A stretch of DNA of 64,000 bases, taken from Halopiger goleimassiliensis (lineage in GTDB: Archaea; Halobacteriota; Halobacteria; Halobacteriales; Natrialbaceae). Below, piece by piece: positions 24,621 through 34,355 of the stretch (the first letter of the stretch is position 1; each line of letters starts with the position of its first letter). Both the position numbers and the translations under genes were made by a program. Below the pieces are notes generated by a model. It was not told the DNA's origin. It saw only the letters and a list, made by a program, of their open reading frames with translations, and ran no database searches. The stretch is from positions 754,217-818,216 of the forward strand of contig NZ_HG315691.1 in assembly GCF_000455345.1 (NCBI RefSeq). The letters run 5' to 3'.

Positions 24621-26164
24621 CCGCGGGACGCTCTCACTCCGATGTCGACCCCGTTCCACCGGCTGCCACGAGCGCCTTCCTGGGTGATCCTGACGGGCAC
24701 GTCAGCTACGAAAACGCGATCGAGCAGGCGTGCGACCTCCTCTTCGAATCGTTCGCGACGGTCGAGGGGCCTTACGCGGGAACCGATCACGAGACGTTAC
24801 GCGAGCGCCTGTCCGACCTTACGGTCGTCCCTGCGGACGGCGATTCGCTCGAGTCGGTTCTCGAGACGGTCGCAGACGAGATCCTCGTCGACTCCGTTCG
24901 GGTCCACGATCCAGACTGCGTCGCACACCTCCACTGTCCGCCGACGATCCCCGCGCTCGCTGCGGAACTGTTGCTCTCGGCGACGAACCAGTCGATGGAT
25001 TCGTTCGATCAGGCACCTGCAGCGTCCGTGCTCGAGGAGCGCATCGTCGACGCCTGCTGTGAACTGTTCGGCTATCCGCCCGGTGCCGACGGCGTCTTCA
25101 CGAGCGGCGGTACGGAGTCGAACCACCTCGGACTGTTGCTCGCGCGAGACTGGTACTGCGAGACGCGGTTCGACTGCGAGGTCCAGACCGCTGGACTACC
25201 GTCGGGGGCGGACCTCCGACTGCTCTGTTCGGAGGATGCCCACTTCACGGCTGAACAGGCCGCCCACCACCTCGGGCTCGGCGAAGACGCGGTCGTGACG
25301 GTCGCGACCGACGACGACCGCCGGATCGATCTCGACGCGCTCGACGACGCACTCGAGCGGATCGCGGCCGACGGTCACCACCCGTTTGCGATCGTCGCTA
25401 CCGCCGGTACGACCGATTTCGGTAGTATCGATCCTCTCGCGCCGCTCGCGGATCGTGCTTCCGCATACGACTGCTGGTTGCACGTCGACGCCGCCTACGG
25501 CGGGGCGTGTGCGATCAGCGATCGACTCCGGCCGAAGCTTGCAGGGATCGACCGTGCCGACTCCATCGCGGTCGATTTCCACAAGCTGTTCTACCAGCCG
25601 CTGGGCTGTGGGGCCTTCCTGTTGCGAGACGGCGATCGATATCGGCTGCTCGAGCGCAACGTGGCGTATCTCAATCCCGAACGAGACGACGACGTCGGCG
25701 TCCCGAACCTCGTCTCGAAGTCCCTCCGGACGAGTCGCCGCTTCGACGCGCTGAAGCCGTACGTCACCTTCAACGCCCTCGGTCGGTCCGGGCTCGCGGA
25801 GTGTGTCGAGTACGTCTGCGACCTCGCCGACGCCGTCGCCGAGGAGATCCGCGCCGCGCCGGCGCTGGAACTATGCTGTGAGCCCGAACTGAGCACAGTC
25901 GTCTTCCGGTACCGACCGGATCGGGGGACCGACAGCATCGATTCGAACGATCACGACGACGTCGGCCGGATCAACCGCGCCATCCGCGACGAACTGTTGA
26001 CCGACGGCGAGGTGTTGCTGGCCCGCACCGACGTCGACGGCGTTTCCGCCCTGAAGTTCACCCTGCTAAACCCGAGAACGACGGTTTCCCACCTCCGGGC
26101 CGCTCTCGAGGCGGTCGTCGATCGCGGCGAGACCCTCGAACACGAGTTGATCGATTCAGTATGA
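24617..26164 (+). CDS. ddc: L-2,4-diaminobutyrate decarboxylase
   Basis: A 515-aa group-II PLP decarboxylase that removes CO2 from diaminobutyrate to give 1,3-diaminopropane, the diamine backbone of schizokinen-type siderophores. The N-terminal part contains VAHLHCPPTIPALAAE. GGTESNHLGLLLARDWY precedes the PLP aspartate and alanine in WLHVDAAYGG (D291). The Schiff-base lysine is in VDFHKLFYQPLGCGAF (K323). It overlaps dat and iucA by 4 nt on each side, so the three genes are translationally coupled. Haloarchaeal annotations also call it bdb. Confidence 0.92.
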   Translation: MTAGRSHSDVDPVPPAATSAFLGDPDGHVSYENAIEQACDLLFESFATVEGPYAGTDHETLRERLSDLTVVPADGDSLESVLETVADEILVDSVRVHDPDCVAHLHCPPTIPALAAELLLSATNQSMDSFDQAPAASVLEERIVDACCELFGYPPGADGVFTSGGTESNHLGLLLARDWYCETRFDCEVQTAGLPSGADLRLLCSEDAHFTAEQAAHHLGLGEDAVVTVATDDDRRIDLDALDDALERIAADGHHPFAIVATAGTTDFGSIDPLAPLADRASAYDCWLHVDAAYGGACAISDRLRPKLAGIDRADSIAVDFHKLFYQPLGCGAFLLRDGDRYRLLERNVAYLNPERDDDVGVPNLVSKSLRTSRRFDALKPYVTFNALGRSGLAECVEYVCDLADAVAEEIRAAPALELCCEPELSTVVFRYRPDRGTDSIDSNDHDDVGRINRAIRDELLTDGEVLLARTDVDGVSALKFTLLNPRTTVSHLRAALEAVVDRGETLEHELIDSV

Positions 26165-28029
26165 CGTCACCATCCACGACACCGACCACGACCGATGCTC
26201 GCGTTGATCCGACGTGGATCGCGCGCGAGGCGACGGTGCACAGCTTTCTGAACTGCTACTGTCACGAGACCCAGGCTGGCGAGTTCGTTCCCGCGGCGGA
26301 CGCACCGATCGATTGTGCGCCGACCAGCGGACTCGTGCTCCGTTGCGCGCTGGCGAACCAGGGGATCGAACTCTTCGTTCCCGTCGCCTACCGGTCGCCC
26401 ACCGGTCGCCACCTGTTCGATCTCCCCGGCTACTACCGCACCGACGACGATCCGATCGAACTCGATTACGTAACGCTCGCGACCCTCGTGACGAAGGACC
26501 TCGAACTCGAGGGCGACGCTGATGCGCGCGATGACCTCCTCGAGCGGGTGATCCGTTCCTGTCGGAACGTCGAACGCTACGTCGCGGCCCGCGCCGACGA
26601 CGGGGAGACGCTGTACGGAACGGCGTTTACGTTCCGCGAGGCCGAACAGTCGCTGGTGTTTGGCCACCTCCGCCACCCGACGCCGAAGAGCCGGCGCGGG
26701 ATGGGTCGACACGCCGACCGCTACGCGCCGGAGCTCGAGGGATCGTTCCCGCTGCAGTATTTCCGCGCCGACCCGGATATCGTCACCTCCGAGTCCGCAC
26801 TCGCAGTCGCCGCGGCCGAGTGGGTTCGCGAGGCGCTTCACGACGATCCGGCCGCCGATCTCGAGGACCGACTCGACGCGGACGACGTCGTGATCCCGTT
26901 GCATCCGTTGCAGGCCGAACACCTGCTCGACCGGCCCGCCGTCCGTGATCTCGTCTCGGCGGGTCGTCTAGAGTCGCTGGGCGAACTGGGCCGGGAGTTC
27001 CACCCGACGGCGTCCGTGCGGACGCTGTACGCACCCGACGCGCCGTTCATGGTCAAGTGTTCGCTACCAGTCGAGATCACCAACTCCCTGCGGACGAACA
27101 AGCGCGACGAACTCGAGCGCGGCGTCGCGGTCGCCGAACTCCTGTCGACCGAACTGGGGCAGGAACTCCGCGACCGGTTCCCGGCGTTCGACGTGATCCG
27201 CGACCCCGCGTATCTGACGATCGAACCGAACGCGCTGGCGATCGACGCGGACGAATCGGGATTCGAGGTCGTGTTCCGCGAGAACCCCTTTCAGGGTGAG
27301 GACGCTCGACGAGCGTCGCCCGTCGTCGCGCTCTGTCAGGACGCGATCGATGGTCGGTCCCGGCTCGCCCGACTCGTCGACTCCATCGCGACCAATGAGG
27401 GACGCGATCCAGCGGCCGTGAGCGAGGCGTGGTTCCGCCAGTACCTCGAGATTTCCGTGCGTCCGCTCCTGTGGCTCTATCTCGAGTGGGGACTGGGTCT
27501 CGAAGCCCACCAGCAAAATAGCGTGGTCAGGCTCGACGAGGAGGGGTATCCGGCCGCGTTCCGCTACCGGGACAATCAGGGCTTCTACATGCCCGAGGGG
27601 GCGAACGATCGTATCGATACCGTCGCCCCCGGGATCGGCGAGCGGGCGAACTCGCTGTGTCCAGCCGCGGTCGCCGACGAGCGGATCCGTTACTACGTCG
27701 TACTCAACAATGCGTTCGGCGTAATCAACGCCTTCGGAACCGCCGGCTTGGTCGACGAGCATCGGTTACTCGACGTTCTCCAGGCGGAACTCGAGTCGCT
27801 TCGTCAGTTCGATCGGTTCGACACGACGATCCTCGATCCGCTGCTCGAGTCCGCGACGGTGCCACGGAAGGCGAACTTGCTGACCCGGTTTCGCGGTCTA
27901 GACGAACTCGAGGCACCCTCGCTGGACGAGCAGTCGGTCTACGCCGACGTGCGGAATCCGCTGGTCGACACGTTCGACGCGGCTGTCGACGATTCGGGTG
28001 GAGCCACGGACGCGGAGGTGAGCCAATGA
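26161..28029 (+). CDS. iucA: IucA/IucC-family siderophore synthetase 1
   Basis: A 622-aa NRPS-independent siderophore synthetase. It would use ATP to adenylate a carboxyl of citrate and couple it to N-hydroxy-N-acetyl-diaminopropane. Family features are HPLQAEHLL, KCSLPVEITNSLRTNKR (residues about 300-316), the long central domain and a C-terminal FhuF-like iron-reductase-type part with LEAHQQNSVVRLDEEGYPAAFRYRDNQGFYM. It overlaps ddc and iucB. A second synthetase gene ends the operon, as expected when both ends of citrate are modified. Which synthetase acts first is unknown. Confidence 0.9.
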   Translation: MTSPSTTPTTTDARVDPTWIAREATVHSFLNCYCHETQAGEFVPAADAPIDCAPTSGLVLRCALANQGIELFVPVAYRSPTGRHLFDLPGYYRTDDDPIELDYVTLATLVTKDLELEGDADARDDLLERVIRSCRNVERYVAARADDGETLYGTAFTFREAEQSLVFGHLRHPTPKSRRGMGRHADRYAPELEGSFPLQYFRADPDIVTSESALAVAAAEWVREALHDDPAADLEDRLDADDVVIPLHPLQAEHLLDRPAVRDLVSAGRLESLGELGREFHPTASVRTLYAPDAPFMVKCSLPVEITNSLRTNKRDELERGVAVAELLSTELGQELRDRFPAFDVIRDPAYLTIEPNALAIDADESGFEVVFRENPFQGEDARRASPVVALCQDAIDGRSRLARLVDSIATNEGRDPAAVSEAWFRQYLEISVRPLLWLYLEWGLGLEAHQQNSVVRLDEEGYPAAFRYRDNQGFYMPEGANDRIDTVAPGIGERANSLCPAAVADERIRYYVVLNNAFGVINAFGTAGLVDEHRLLDVLQAELESLRQFDRFDTTILDPLLESATVPRKANLLTRFRGLDELEAPSLDEQSVYADVRNPLVDTFDAAVDDSGGATDAEVSQ

Positions 28030-28673
28030 CCGCGACGGATTCCGTTCGCGACCCCCACGCCACGGCCGTCGGTGAGTACGACTTCGCGTACTACGACGAG
28101 ACGATCGACCGGCACATCGGTTTCCGACCGGTCGATCTCGAGCGCGACCTCGGCCGACTGCACGCCTGGCTCGGCTCGGATCACGTCAAACCGTACTGGG
28201 ATCTCGACGAGCCGCTGCCGGCGTTCCGAGAGACGTGCCGGGAGAAGCTCGCGGACGACCACCAGACGCTCTACATCGGTTTTCTGGATCACGTTCCGAT
28301 GAGCTACTGGGAGACCTACTGGGCCGCCGAGGACGACCTGGCCGCGTACTACGATGTACGGCCCGGCGACCGGGGAGTTCACCTCCTACTTGGTCCACCG
28401 GAGTACCTCGGTGGGGGGTTCGCAACGCCGCTGCTCCGGGCGATGATGGCCTTCCAGTTCCGTCATCCCGACACCGATCGGGTGGTCGGCGAACCCGATG
28501 CGCGCAACCAGCCCGTCCTCGAGGTCGCAAAGCGGTGTGGCTGTGAACTGCGCGGCGAGTTCACGTTCCACGAGGAGGAGAAGACGGCGACCCTCGTAAC
28601 CTGTCCGCGCGAGCGGTTCGAACGCGAAATATGGCCGCCCACGGCTGCCGATGGAGGTGAACGAAATGACTGA
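28026..28673 (+). CDS. iucB: N-hydroxy-diamine acetyltransferase (GNAT, IucB-like)
   Basis: A 215-aa GNAT-fold acyltransferase. It would acetylate the N-hydroxylated diamine to form the hydroxamate iron ligand. The acetyl-CoA region is LLLGPPEYLGGGFATPLLRAMM (residues about 121-142). The catalytic-site-like VGEPDARNQPVLEVAKRCGCE follows, as in IucB/RhbD-type enzymes. It starts at the ATG overlapping the iucA stop and runs 8 nt into the next gene's preferred start. Context fixes the role better than sequence does. Confidence 0.85.
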   Translation: MTATDSVRDPHATAVGEYDFAYYDETIDRHIGFRPVDLERDLGRLHAWLGSDHVKPYWDLDEPLPAFRETCREKLADDHQTLYIGFLDHVPMSYWETYWAAEDDLAAYYDVRPGDRGVHLLLGPPEYLGGGFATPLLRAMMAFQFRHPDTDRVVGEPDARNQPVLEVAKRCGCELRGEFTFHEEEKTATLVTCPRERFEREIWPPTAADGGERND

Positions 28674-30141
28674 CGGGTCCTCGGCTGCCACCGGGACGGC
28701 CGATCCCGGAACCGTCGTCGATTGTGGTCACTACGATGTCCTCGGCGTCGGTCTCGGGCCGTTCAATCTCGGGCTCGCGGCGCTCCTCGAGGGGGTCGAC
28801 GACGACCTCGATGCGGTCTTTCTCGAGCGCGAACCCGAGTTCGCCTGGCACGAAGGCATGTTGATCGAGGGGGTCACGCTCGAGGTGCCGTTCCTCGCGG
28901 ACCTGGTGACGATCGCCGATCCGACGAACCCCTACAGCTACCTCAACTACGTCCGCGAACGCGACCGGATGTACGAGTTCTACTTCTACGAGACGTTCCA
29001 GGTCCCGCGCCGCGAGTACGACGACTACCTGCGCTGGGTCGCCGAGACCGTTCCCACGACGCAGTTCAGCCGGGATGTGACGGACGTCGAGTACGTCGCG
29101 GCGGACGACGGCGACGCGAGTGCGGACGAGCCCGCAGCCGGAACGTTCGTGGTCGAATCAGCCGATCCGGAGAGCGGCAACCGGTACCGCTACAGCGCCG
29201 ACGACCTCGTCGTGGGCATCGGCTCTCGGCCCGCGGTGCCCGAGTTCGCTCGCGAGTACGTGACCGCGGACGACGGATCGGAGCGTGCGTTCCACACTGC
29301 CGACTACCTCGAGCGCCGCGCGGACGTCCTGTCGGCCGATTCGATCACCGTAATCGGTTCCGGGCAAAGCGCCGCCGAGGTCGTCCTGGATCTGCTCGAG
29401 CGCCAGTCCCACCGTGACTACCGCCTCGACTGGATCACCCGCTCGGACGGGTTCTTCCCGATGGAGTACTCGAAACTCGGGCTCCAGCATTTCACGCCCG
29501 AGTATCTCCGGTACTTCTACGACCTGCCGCAATCCCGAAAGGACGAGTTGCTGGCGGAGCAGGACCTCCTCTACAAGGGGATCGACGTCGAGACGAGCGC
29601 CCGAATCTACGAAACCCTCTATGAGCACTCGATCGGCGACCGCGATCCCGACTTCGGAATGCTCGCGACGACCGCCGTCACCGACCTGGAACGCGCCGAC
29701 GGCAGCTACTGGCTCGCGTGCGAACACCGTCAGCAAGAGCAATCGTTCGTCCTCGAGACCGACGCCGTCGTCTTCGGGACGGGCTACCAGCGGCCGGCCC
29801 CGACATTCATCGAACCGATCGCCGACCGGATCGCGTTCGACGATCGCGGACGGTTCCGCGTGAGCGAGGACTACCGCCTCGAGGGCGACCTCGGCGGTTC
29901 TGACGACGCCGGCGGTCGCGTCTTCGTCCAGAACGCCGAACTTCACACCCACGGCGTCGGGACGCCGGATCTCGGCCTCGGCTGTTACCGGAACGCCGTC
30001 ATTGTGGACCAACTCGTCGGTCGCGAGGTGTATCCGATCGACCGGGACACCGTCTTTCAGGATTTCGACGTCGATCGGTTCGCCGAGCACGCGCCCGTCC
30101 GAACTGACACGGCAGACTCCGCAGAACGCGACACGGAATAA
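28666..30141 (+). CDS. iucD: diamine N-monooxygenase (IucD/lysine N6-hydroxylase family)
   Basis: A 491-aa flavin- and NADPH-dependent N-hydroxylating monooxygenase that would hydroxylate 1,3-diaminopropane. The FAD motif GVGLGPFNLGLAALLEG is in the N-terminal 50 residues. The NADPH motif VIGSGQSAAEVVLDLLERQ is near residue 225. A C-terminal TGYQRPAPTFIEP block and VGTPDLGLGCYRNAVI close the FAD fold. An in-frame ATG at 28651 offers a slightly longer form; 28666 is preferred because its overlap with iucB is short. It is separated by 2 nt from iucC. Confidence 0.9.
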   Translation: MTDGSSAATGTADPGTVVDCGHYDVLGVGLGPFNLGLAALLEGVDDDLDAVFLEREPEFAWHEGMLIEGVTLEVPFLADLVTIADPTNPYSYLNYVRERDRMYEFYFYETFQVPRREYDDYLRWVAETVPTTQFSRDVTDVEYVAADDGDASADEPAAGTFVVESADPESGNRYRYSADDLVVGIGSRPAVPEFAREYVTADDGSERAFHTADYLERRADVLSADSITVIGSGQSAAEVVLDLLERQSHRDYRLDWITRSDGFFPMEYSKLGLQHFTPEYLRYFYDLPQSRKDELLAEQDLLYKGIDVETSARIYETLYEHSIGDRDPDFGMLATTAVTDLERADGSYWLACEHRQQEQSFVLETDAVVFGTGYQRPAPTFIEPIADRIAFDDRGRFRVSEDYRLEGDLGGSDDAGGRVFVQNAELHTHGVGTPDLGLGCYRNAVIVDQLVGREVYPIDRDTVFQDFDVDRFAEHAPVRTDTADSAERDTE

Positions 30142-30143
30142 CG

Positions 30144-31988
30144 ATGGACGACCCACGACACGACCACGATCTGGAGTACGGACTCGACGGGACCGAAACG
30201 CTCGACGACGTGCTGACCGACGACCGCTGGACCGACGCGGAACGAGCGTTGCTCGCGAAGATCCTTCGTGAGTTCACCTACGAAGGGATCGTCGATCCCG
30301 AACCGGTTGATGCCGACCCGTCGGACGAGTCCTGGACCCGATACGAAATCGATCTCGACGGGACGCGCTACCGGTTCGACGCCCAGCAGCGGTACTGGGA
30401 CAGCATCAGTGTCCGCCCCGCGTCGATCGAGCGCGAACCGGACGACGGCGACGGTTTCGACCCCGCCGACGATCCGCTCCGGTTCGTCGTCGACCTCGAG
30501 CCGACGGTCGATCTCGACGGCATCACGGCCGGCCACCTCGTTCGCGAGTACACCAACACGCTGCTCGCGGACGCACACATCGCCGCCGACGAGACCGACG
30601 TGTCGGTCCTCGATATGACCTACGCCGAAATCGAGGGCGAGATGACCGGTCATCCGTGGCTCACCTTCAACAAGGGGCGAATCGGCTGGGGATACGACGA
30701 TTACCTGCAGTTCGCCCCCGAACGATCCGAGCCGATCAGCCTGTCGTGGTGTGCCGTATCCCGCGAGGCGGCCACCTTCGTCGGGGTCGAGGACCTCGAG
30801 TACGAGACGCTGGTCCGCTCCGAACTCGGTGGCCACTACGATCGGTTCCGCGACGAACTCGCGGACCGGGGGCTCGAACCCGACGACTACCGCGTCGTCC
30901 CGGTCCACGACTGGCAGTGGTCGAACACCGTCGTTCCGCTGTTCGGAAAACAACTCGCGACCGACGTGATCGTTCCCCTAGGGCAGGGGCCGGACGAGTA
31001 CCGCCCCATGCAGTCCGTTCGGACGTTCGTCAACGTCGACGAGCCCGACAAACACAACGTGAAGCTCCCGATGCGCATCATCAACACGCTCGTCTGGCGC
31101 GGTCTTCCGGGCGAGCGCACCGAGGCTGCGCCGATCGTCACGGAGTACATCAAGGGAATTCGCGACGACGATCCGTTCCTGCGGGACGAGTGCGAACTCG
31201 TTCTTCCCGGCGAAATCGCCGGGATCGACGTCGACCATCCGACGTTCGACGCGCTCTCCGGCCCGGCCTACCAGTACGACGAACTGCTCGGCTGCGTCTG
31301 GCGCGAGAGCGTCACTGCGCTGATCGACGACGACGAGCGGGCGATGACCCTCTCCGCCTTGCTGCACGTCGAGGACGACGAGCCGGTCGTCTCGAAACTG
31401 GTCGAGCGCTCCGGGCTGTCGCTGTCCGAGTGGCTCGAAGAGCTGTTCGCGACGATGCTCCCGCCGCTGTTGCACTACCTCTACCGGTACGGGACTGCCT
31501 TCTCGCCACACGGCGAGAACACGATCCTCGTGCTCGAGGACGGCCGTCCTTCGCGGCTCGGCGTCAAGGACTTCGTCGACGACGTGAACGTAACCGAACA
31601 CCCGATCGAAGAACTGCAGGCGCTGCCGGACGAAGTCGACGACGTACTCCTCTCGGTGCCCCCGTCGGATCTCCGACTGTTCCTCGTCTACGGGCTGTTC
31701 GTCGGCGTCTACCGTTACCTCGCGGACGTTCTGGTTCGTCACCACGAGTACCCCGAGGAGCGGTTCTGGCGACAGGTCCGGGCCGCCGTCGAGGACTACC
31801 ACGCGCAGTTCCCCGAACTCGAGGACCGGTTCGCGCTGTTCGACCTGCTCGAGCCCACGTTCCCTCGACTGACGCTGAACCGCAACCGAATCATCGATTA
31901 CGGCTACCAAGACCTCCCCGAGCGTCCGCATCCGATCGAACACGGGACCGTCGAAAACGCCCTCTACGCGGTCAGTCCGGATCGGTGA
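30144..31988 (+). CDS. iucC: IucA/IucC-family siderophore synthetase 2
   Basis: A 614-aa NRPS-independent siderophore synthetase, paralogue of the protein at 26161. Conserved segments are GHPWLTFNKGRIGWGYDDY, VPVHDWQW, PMQSVRTFVNVDEPDKHNVKLPMRIINTLVWRG and GTAFSPHGENTILVLEDGRP. It should add the second hydroxamate arm to citrate and complete the siderophore. No transporter or export gene follows; uptake genes must be elsewhere. It is the last gene of the operon. Confidence 0.9.
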   Translation: MDDPRHDHDLEYGLDGTETLDDVLTDDRWTDAERALLAKILREFTYEGIVDPEPVDADPSDESWTRYEIDLDGTRYRFDAQQRYWDSISVRPASIEREPDDGDGFDPADDPLRFVVDLEPTVDLDGITAGHLVREYTNTLLADAHIAADETDVSVLDMTYAEIEGEMTGHPWLTFNKGRIGWGYDDYLQFAPERSEPISLSWCAVSREAATFVGVEDLEYETLVRSELGGHYDRFRDELADRGLEPDDYRVVPVHDWQWSNTVVPLFGKQLATDVIVPLGQGPDEYRPMQSVRTFVNVDEPDKHNVKLPMRIINTLVWRGLPGERTEAAPIVTEYIKGIRDDDPFLRDECELVLPGEIAGIDVDHPTFDALSGPAYQYDELLGCVWRESVTALIDDDERAMTLSALLHVEDDEPVVSKLVERSGLSLSEWLEELFATMLPPLLHYLYRYGTAFSPHGENTILVLEDGRPSRLGVKDFVDDVNVTEHPIEELQALPDEVDDVLLSVPPSDLRLFLVYGLFVGVYRYLADVLVRHHEYPEERFWRQVRAAVEDYHAQFPELEDRFALFDLLEPTFPRLTLNRNRIIDYGYQDLPERPHPIEHGTVENALYAVSPDR

Positions 31989-32073
31989 ACTGACCGACCG
32001 GGTTCCCCTCGTGCGATCGCGACGGCCCACCGCGGGACGAGGCCGACGAGAATCGTCGCTTCCGATCCGCGAG

Positions 32074-32469
32074 TCAGGACTTGACCGCCTCGAGCGCCGC
32101 CTGCCGTTTCTCGACGACGGCCTCGATCCGCTCTTTCTTGTCCTCTGGGTCCTCGAGGCCGTCGAGCCACGAGAGCCCGCTGTAAAACGAGACGAGGTGG
32201 CCGATCTCGTCCTCGGTGAGCAGGCCCAGGTCGCCCGCAGCGGACCGGTAGATCACGGGAGCCTCGACCCGCTCGGTGATCCGCTCGTAGCCGCCGTCGG
32301 CGACCAGTTCGTCCACGTACGCGTAGGAGCGCAGTTCCTCCTGGAACGCCCGCCGGAGCCGACGGGTGGCGTCGCGCTCGCGTTTCCAGTACAGCAGGTA
32401 CGACCCCGCCGCGGTGGCGATCGCGCCGATGACCGCACCGAGGACGAAGCCGAGCGCCGTCTCGACCAT
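32074..32469 (-). CDS. membrane-anchored hypothetical protein
   Basis: A 131-aa protein with one N-terminal transmembrane helix (ALGFVLGAVIGAIATAAGSYLLYW, residues about 5-28). A basic stop-transfer segment and a helical, charged cytoplasmic domain follow. The chosen start MVETALGF places the helix at the N terminus; upstream extensions are arginine-rich. No known domain is recognised. It lies between the siderophore operon and sufU, both convergent or separated by non-coding DNA. Confidence 0.65.
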   Translation of the reverse strand: MVETALGFVLGAVIGAIATAAGSYLLYWKRERDATRRLRRAFQEELRSYAYVDELVADGGYERITERVEAPVIYRSAAGDLGLLTEDEIGHLVSFYSGLSWLDGLEDPEDKKERIEAVVEKRQAALEAVKS

Positions 32470-32561
32470 GGCCGTTCCACGGGAAGCAGCGGGGTAAGGG
32501 TGTGGCCAGCAGCGAAACCGAGGGTAGCGAGAGCGCAAGCGGGGCACCCGCGAGAGAACGA

Positions 32562-32582
32562 ACGCGGCGCTCTGCGCCGCGT
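32562..32582. repeat. 9-bp-arm palindrome
   Basis: ACGCGGCGC and GCGCCGCGT flank TCT, a perfect palindrome in the non-coding gap between the membrane-protein gene and sufU. The neighbouring words GAGCGGTC and GAACGAACGCGG resemble sequence beside palindromes in leuS and pheT. Confidence 0.5.
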
Positions 32583-32673
32583 GACGTGATCGAGCGGTCT
32601 TTTTTGGTCCAGATTTTTTGCGGGAGTGGTGAGCGACCGCAGGGAGCGAACCCGACCGCAAAAAAGGTGGGTG

Positions 32674-33093
32674 CTAGTCTTCGGTCGTCGTCTTCTCCTT
32701 GTCCAGATCGCCCTGGTAGATCTCCGCGCCGTCCTGGGCGACCTTCTCGGCCAGGACCGCGCACTTGACCCGCATCGGCGAGATGTCGACGCCGAGCATG
32801 TCGATGACGTCGTCGCGATCCATCTCGAGCAGTTCGTCGACGGTCTTCCCCTGGAGTTCCGTCGAGAGCATGCTCGCGGAGGCCTGGCTGATCGCACAGC
32901 CGTCCCCGGAGAAGGCGACCCGCTCGATCGTCTCCTCTTCCTCGTCGAGTTCGACGTCCATGCGGATCTCGTCGCCGCACATCGGGTTCTCGCCGACGTG
33001 TGAGAAGGTGGGATCCTCGAGTTCCCCGTAGTTGCGAGGGTTCTTGTAGTGATCGAGGATCTGCTGTCGGTACATGTCCGAGCCCAGTCCCAT
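32674..33093 (-). CDS. sufU: Fe-S cluster assembly protein SufU
   Basis: A 139-aa U-type protein that accepts sulfur from SufS or acts as scaffold. Cys39 (NPMCGDEI), Cys66 (GDGCAISQAS) and Cys111 (MRVKCAVL) are the three conserved cysteines, with the following Asp41 typical of the zinc site. The insertion between the second and third Cys (about 20 residues longer than IscU) marks it as SufU type. The family start is around MYRQQILDHYKNPRN, so ATG 33093 or the internal Met may be used. sufS lies 1.3 kb away on the same strand, with two unrelated genes between. Confidence 0.88.
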   Translation of the reverse strand: MGLGSDMYRQQILDHYKNPRNYGELEDPTFSHVGENPMCGDEIRMDVELDEEEETIERVAFSGDGCAISQASASMLSTELQGKTVDELLEMDRDDVIDMLGVDISPMRVKCAVLAEKVAQDGAEIYQGDLDKEKTTTED

Positions 33094-33269
33094 TGGTATG
33101 CCGGAATAGACCGCTCCGTTGTAAAAGGGTTCCGGGGCTCGGCGTCGCGCGATACCGAAACCGGTTGCGATCGGCGCTCGGACGGTCCCTTCCGGCGGTT
33201 CGGACGCGTCGCTACGGACGAAAAATGGGCGGTTGCACCGTCACGGCGAGCGGTTGGTGGTCGGTGCTG

Positions 33270-33518
33270 CTACGCGGATCCCTGGTCGGTGGGGGGATGC
33301 AGGTAGCAGGCGTCGGCGATGGCGAGGACGCCGACGACCGACGCGACGGTCACGGCGTGTCGCATCGCCACGCCGAAGGCGTGGGTTGCGACCAGTGCAA
33401 CCGCGAACGCGACCGGAATAACGGCGAGTACGAGATCGTACCGGTCGGCCGCGGTGAGAACACCGACCAGGGTCTCGAGCGGGTCCCGTTCGGGACGGCC
33501 GATGGGTTTCTCGTACAC
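33270..33518 (-). CDS. two-helix membrane protein
   Basis: An 82-aa protein starting at GTG, with two hydrophobic helices (LVLAVIPVAFAVALVATHAF and HAVTVASVVGVLAIADACYL) and a polar N terminus. It is typical of many small haloarchaeal membrane proteins. Function is unknown. It lies between sufU and a DUF7344-like regulator on the same strand. Confidence 0.6.
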   Translation of the reverse strand: MYEKPIGRPERDPLETLVGVLTAADRYDLVLAVIPVAFAVALVATHAFGVAMRHAVTVASVVGVLAIADACYLHPPTDQGSA

Positions 33519-33650
33519 GTGTTCTCACCTCGGCACGTTATCGTAGGACGCCGGGATGGAAAAACCCTACGCGAGTTTGTTGTTGTTTGCTCGGCGACCG
33601 AAAACCCGGCCTCTGGCGTTGCCCTACCTGTCGTCGGCCGTACCGGCCGG

Positions 33651-34049
33651 TTACCACTCGGACCCGTCGAACTCGCGCTCGAAAGGATGACAGCCTCGGA
33701 CGAGTCGATCCGGGAGATCGTCGGCCGTCGCGTACAGCCCGCACATCACCGCCTCGAGTTCGGCGAACTGCGGGCCGCGGCTCGCCGAGAACGGACGGTG
33801 TTGCCACTCCACGTAATCGGCGTCGGCCAGCATCGGCAGGTGCTGGTGGCGCAATTCGAGGCGGAGTCGGTCCGGGTCCCGCTCGAGGTCGGGGTTGGCG
33901 GCCGCGTCCGGCAATTGGACGGCACCACCGTCAGGCACGTCCATCAGCGCATCCACGAGTTGGCGACGCGGATCGACCGCCAGTACCTCGAACACGCGAT
34001 TCCAGCGGCGTATTGCGGACGAGGAATCCTGCCGTTGGTGGCCAGTCAT
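33651..34049 (-). CDS. DUF7344-type winged-helix protein
   Basis: A 132-aa protein. RRQLVDALMD begins the first helix of an HTH-like domain, and LRHQHLPMLADADYVEWQ supplies the recognition helix and wing. This pattern is common in haloarchaeal DUF7344 proteins, thought to be transcriptional regulators. The target is unknown. An AT-rich promoter (TATAATATAGTGG region, minus strand) lies just upstream near 34050-34066, implying a leaderless transcript. Confidence 0.65.
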   Translation of the reverse strand: MTGHQRQDSSSAIRRWNRVFEVLAVDPRRQLVDALMDVPDGGAVQLPDAAANPDLERDPDRLRLELRHQHLPMLADADYVEWQHRPFSASRGPQFAELEAVMCGLYATADDLPDRLVRGCHPFEREFDGSEW

Positions 34050-34355
34050 ACCACTATATTATGGGTTCCGTAGCATAAATGTGTGCAATGGTATCATGGA
34101 TCGGATCAGTCGTAGGTGCATCCGCTGACGGGTCGACCGACCGTTCTCACCGACGACGCTGTCGGTTTCGGTGATACCCATCGTATCCGGAACGGGGTCG
34201 GACCCACCTCTGAGGAGCCGCCGCCCCCTCCGGCCGATTCGTTCGCGATGATCTGGCGATCAACTGGCGCGCATCGGTCTGTGCGGCGCGGTACTCGCTC
34301 ACCGCTCACGAAAAAAGCTGGACCAAAACGCCGCTCACTCCGTTCGCGGTCTGCC
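34050..34355. other. intergenic upstream of the DUF7344 gene
   Basis: The left end carries an AT-rich promoter for the DUF7344 gene. The rest shows no gene and no clear repeat. It separates that gene from the 3' end of sufS. Confidence 0.4.
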
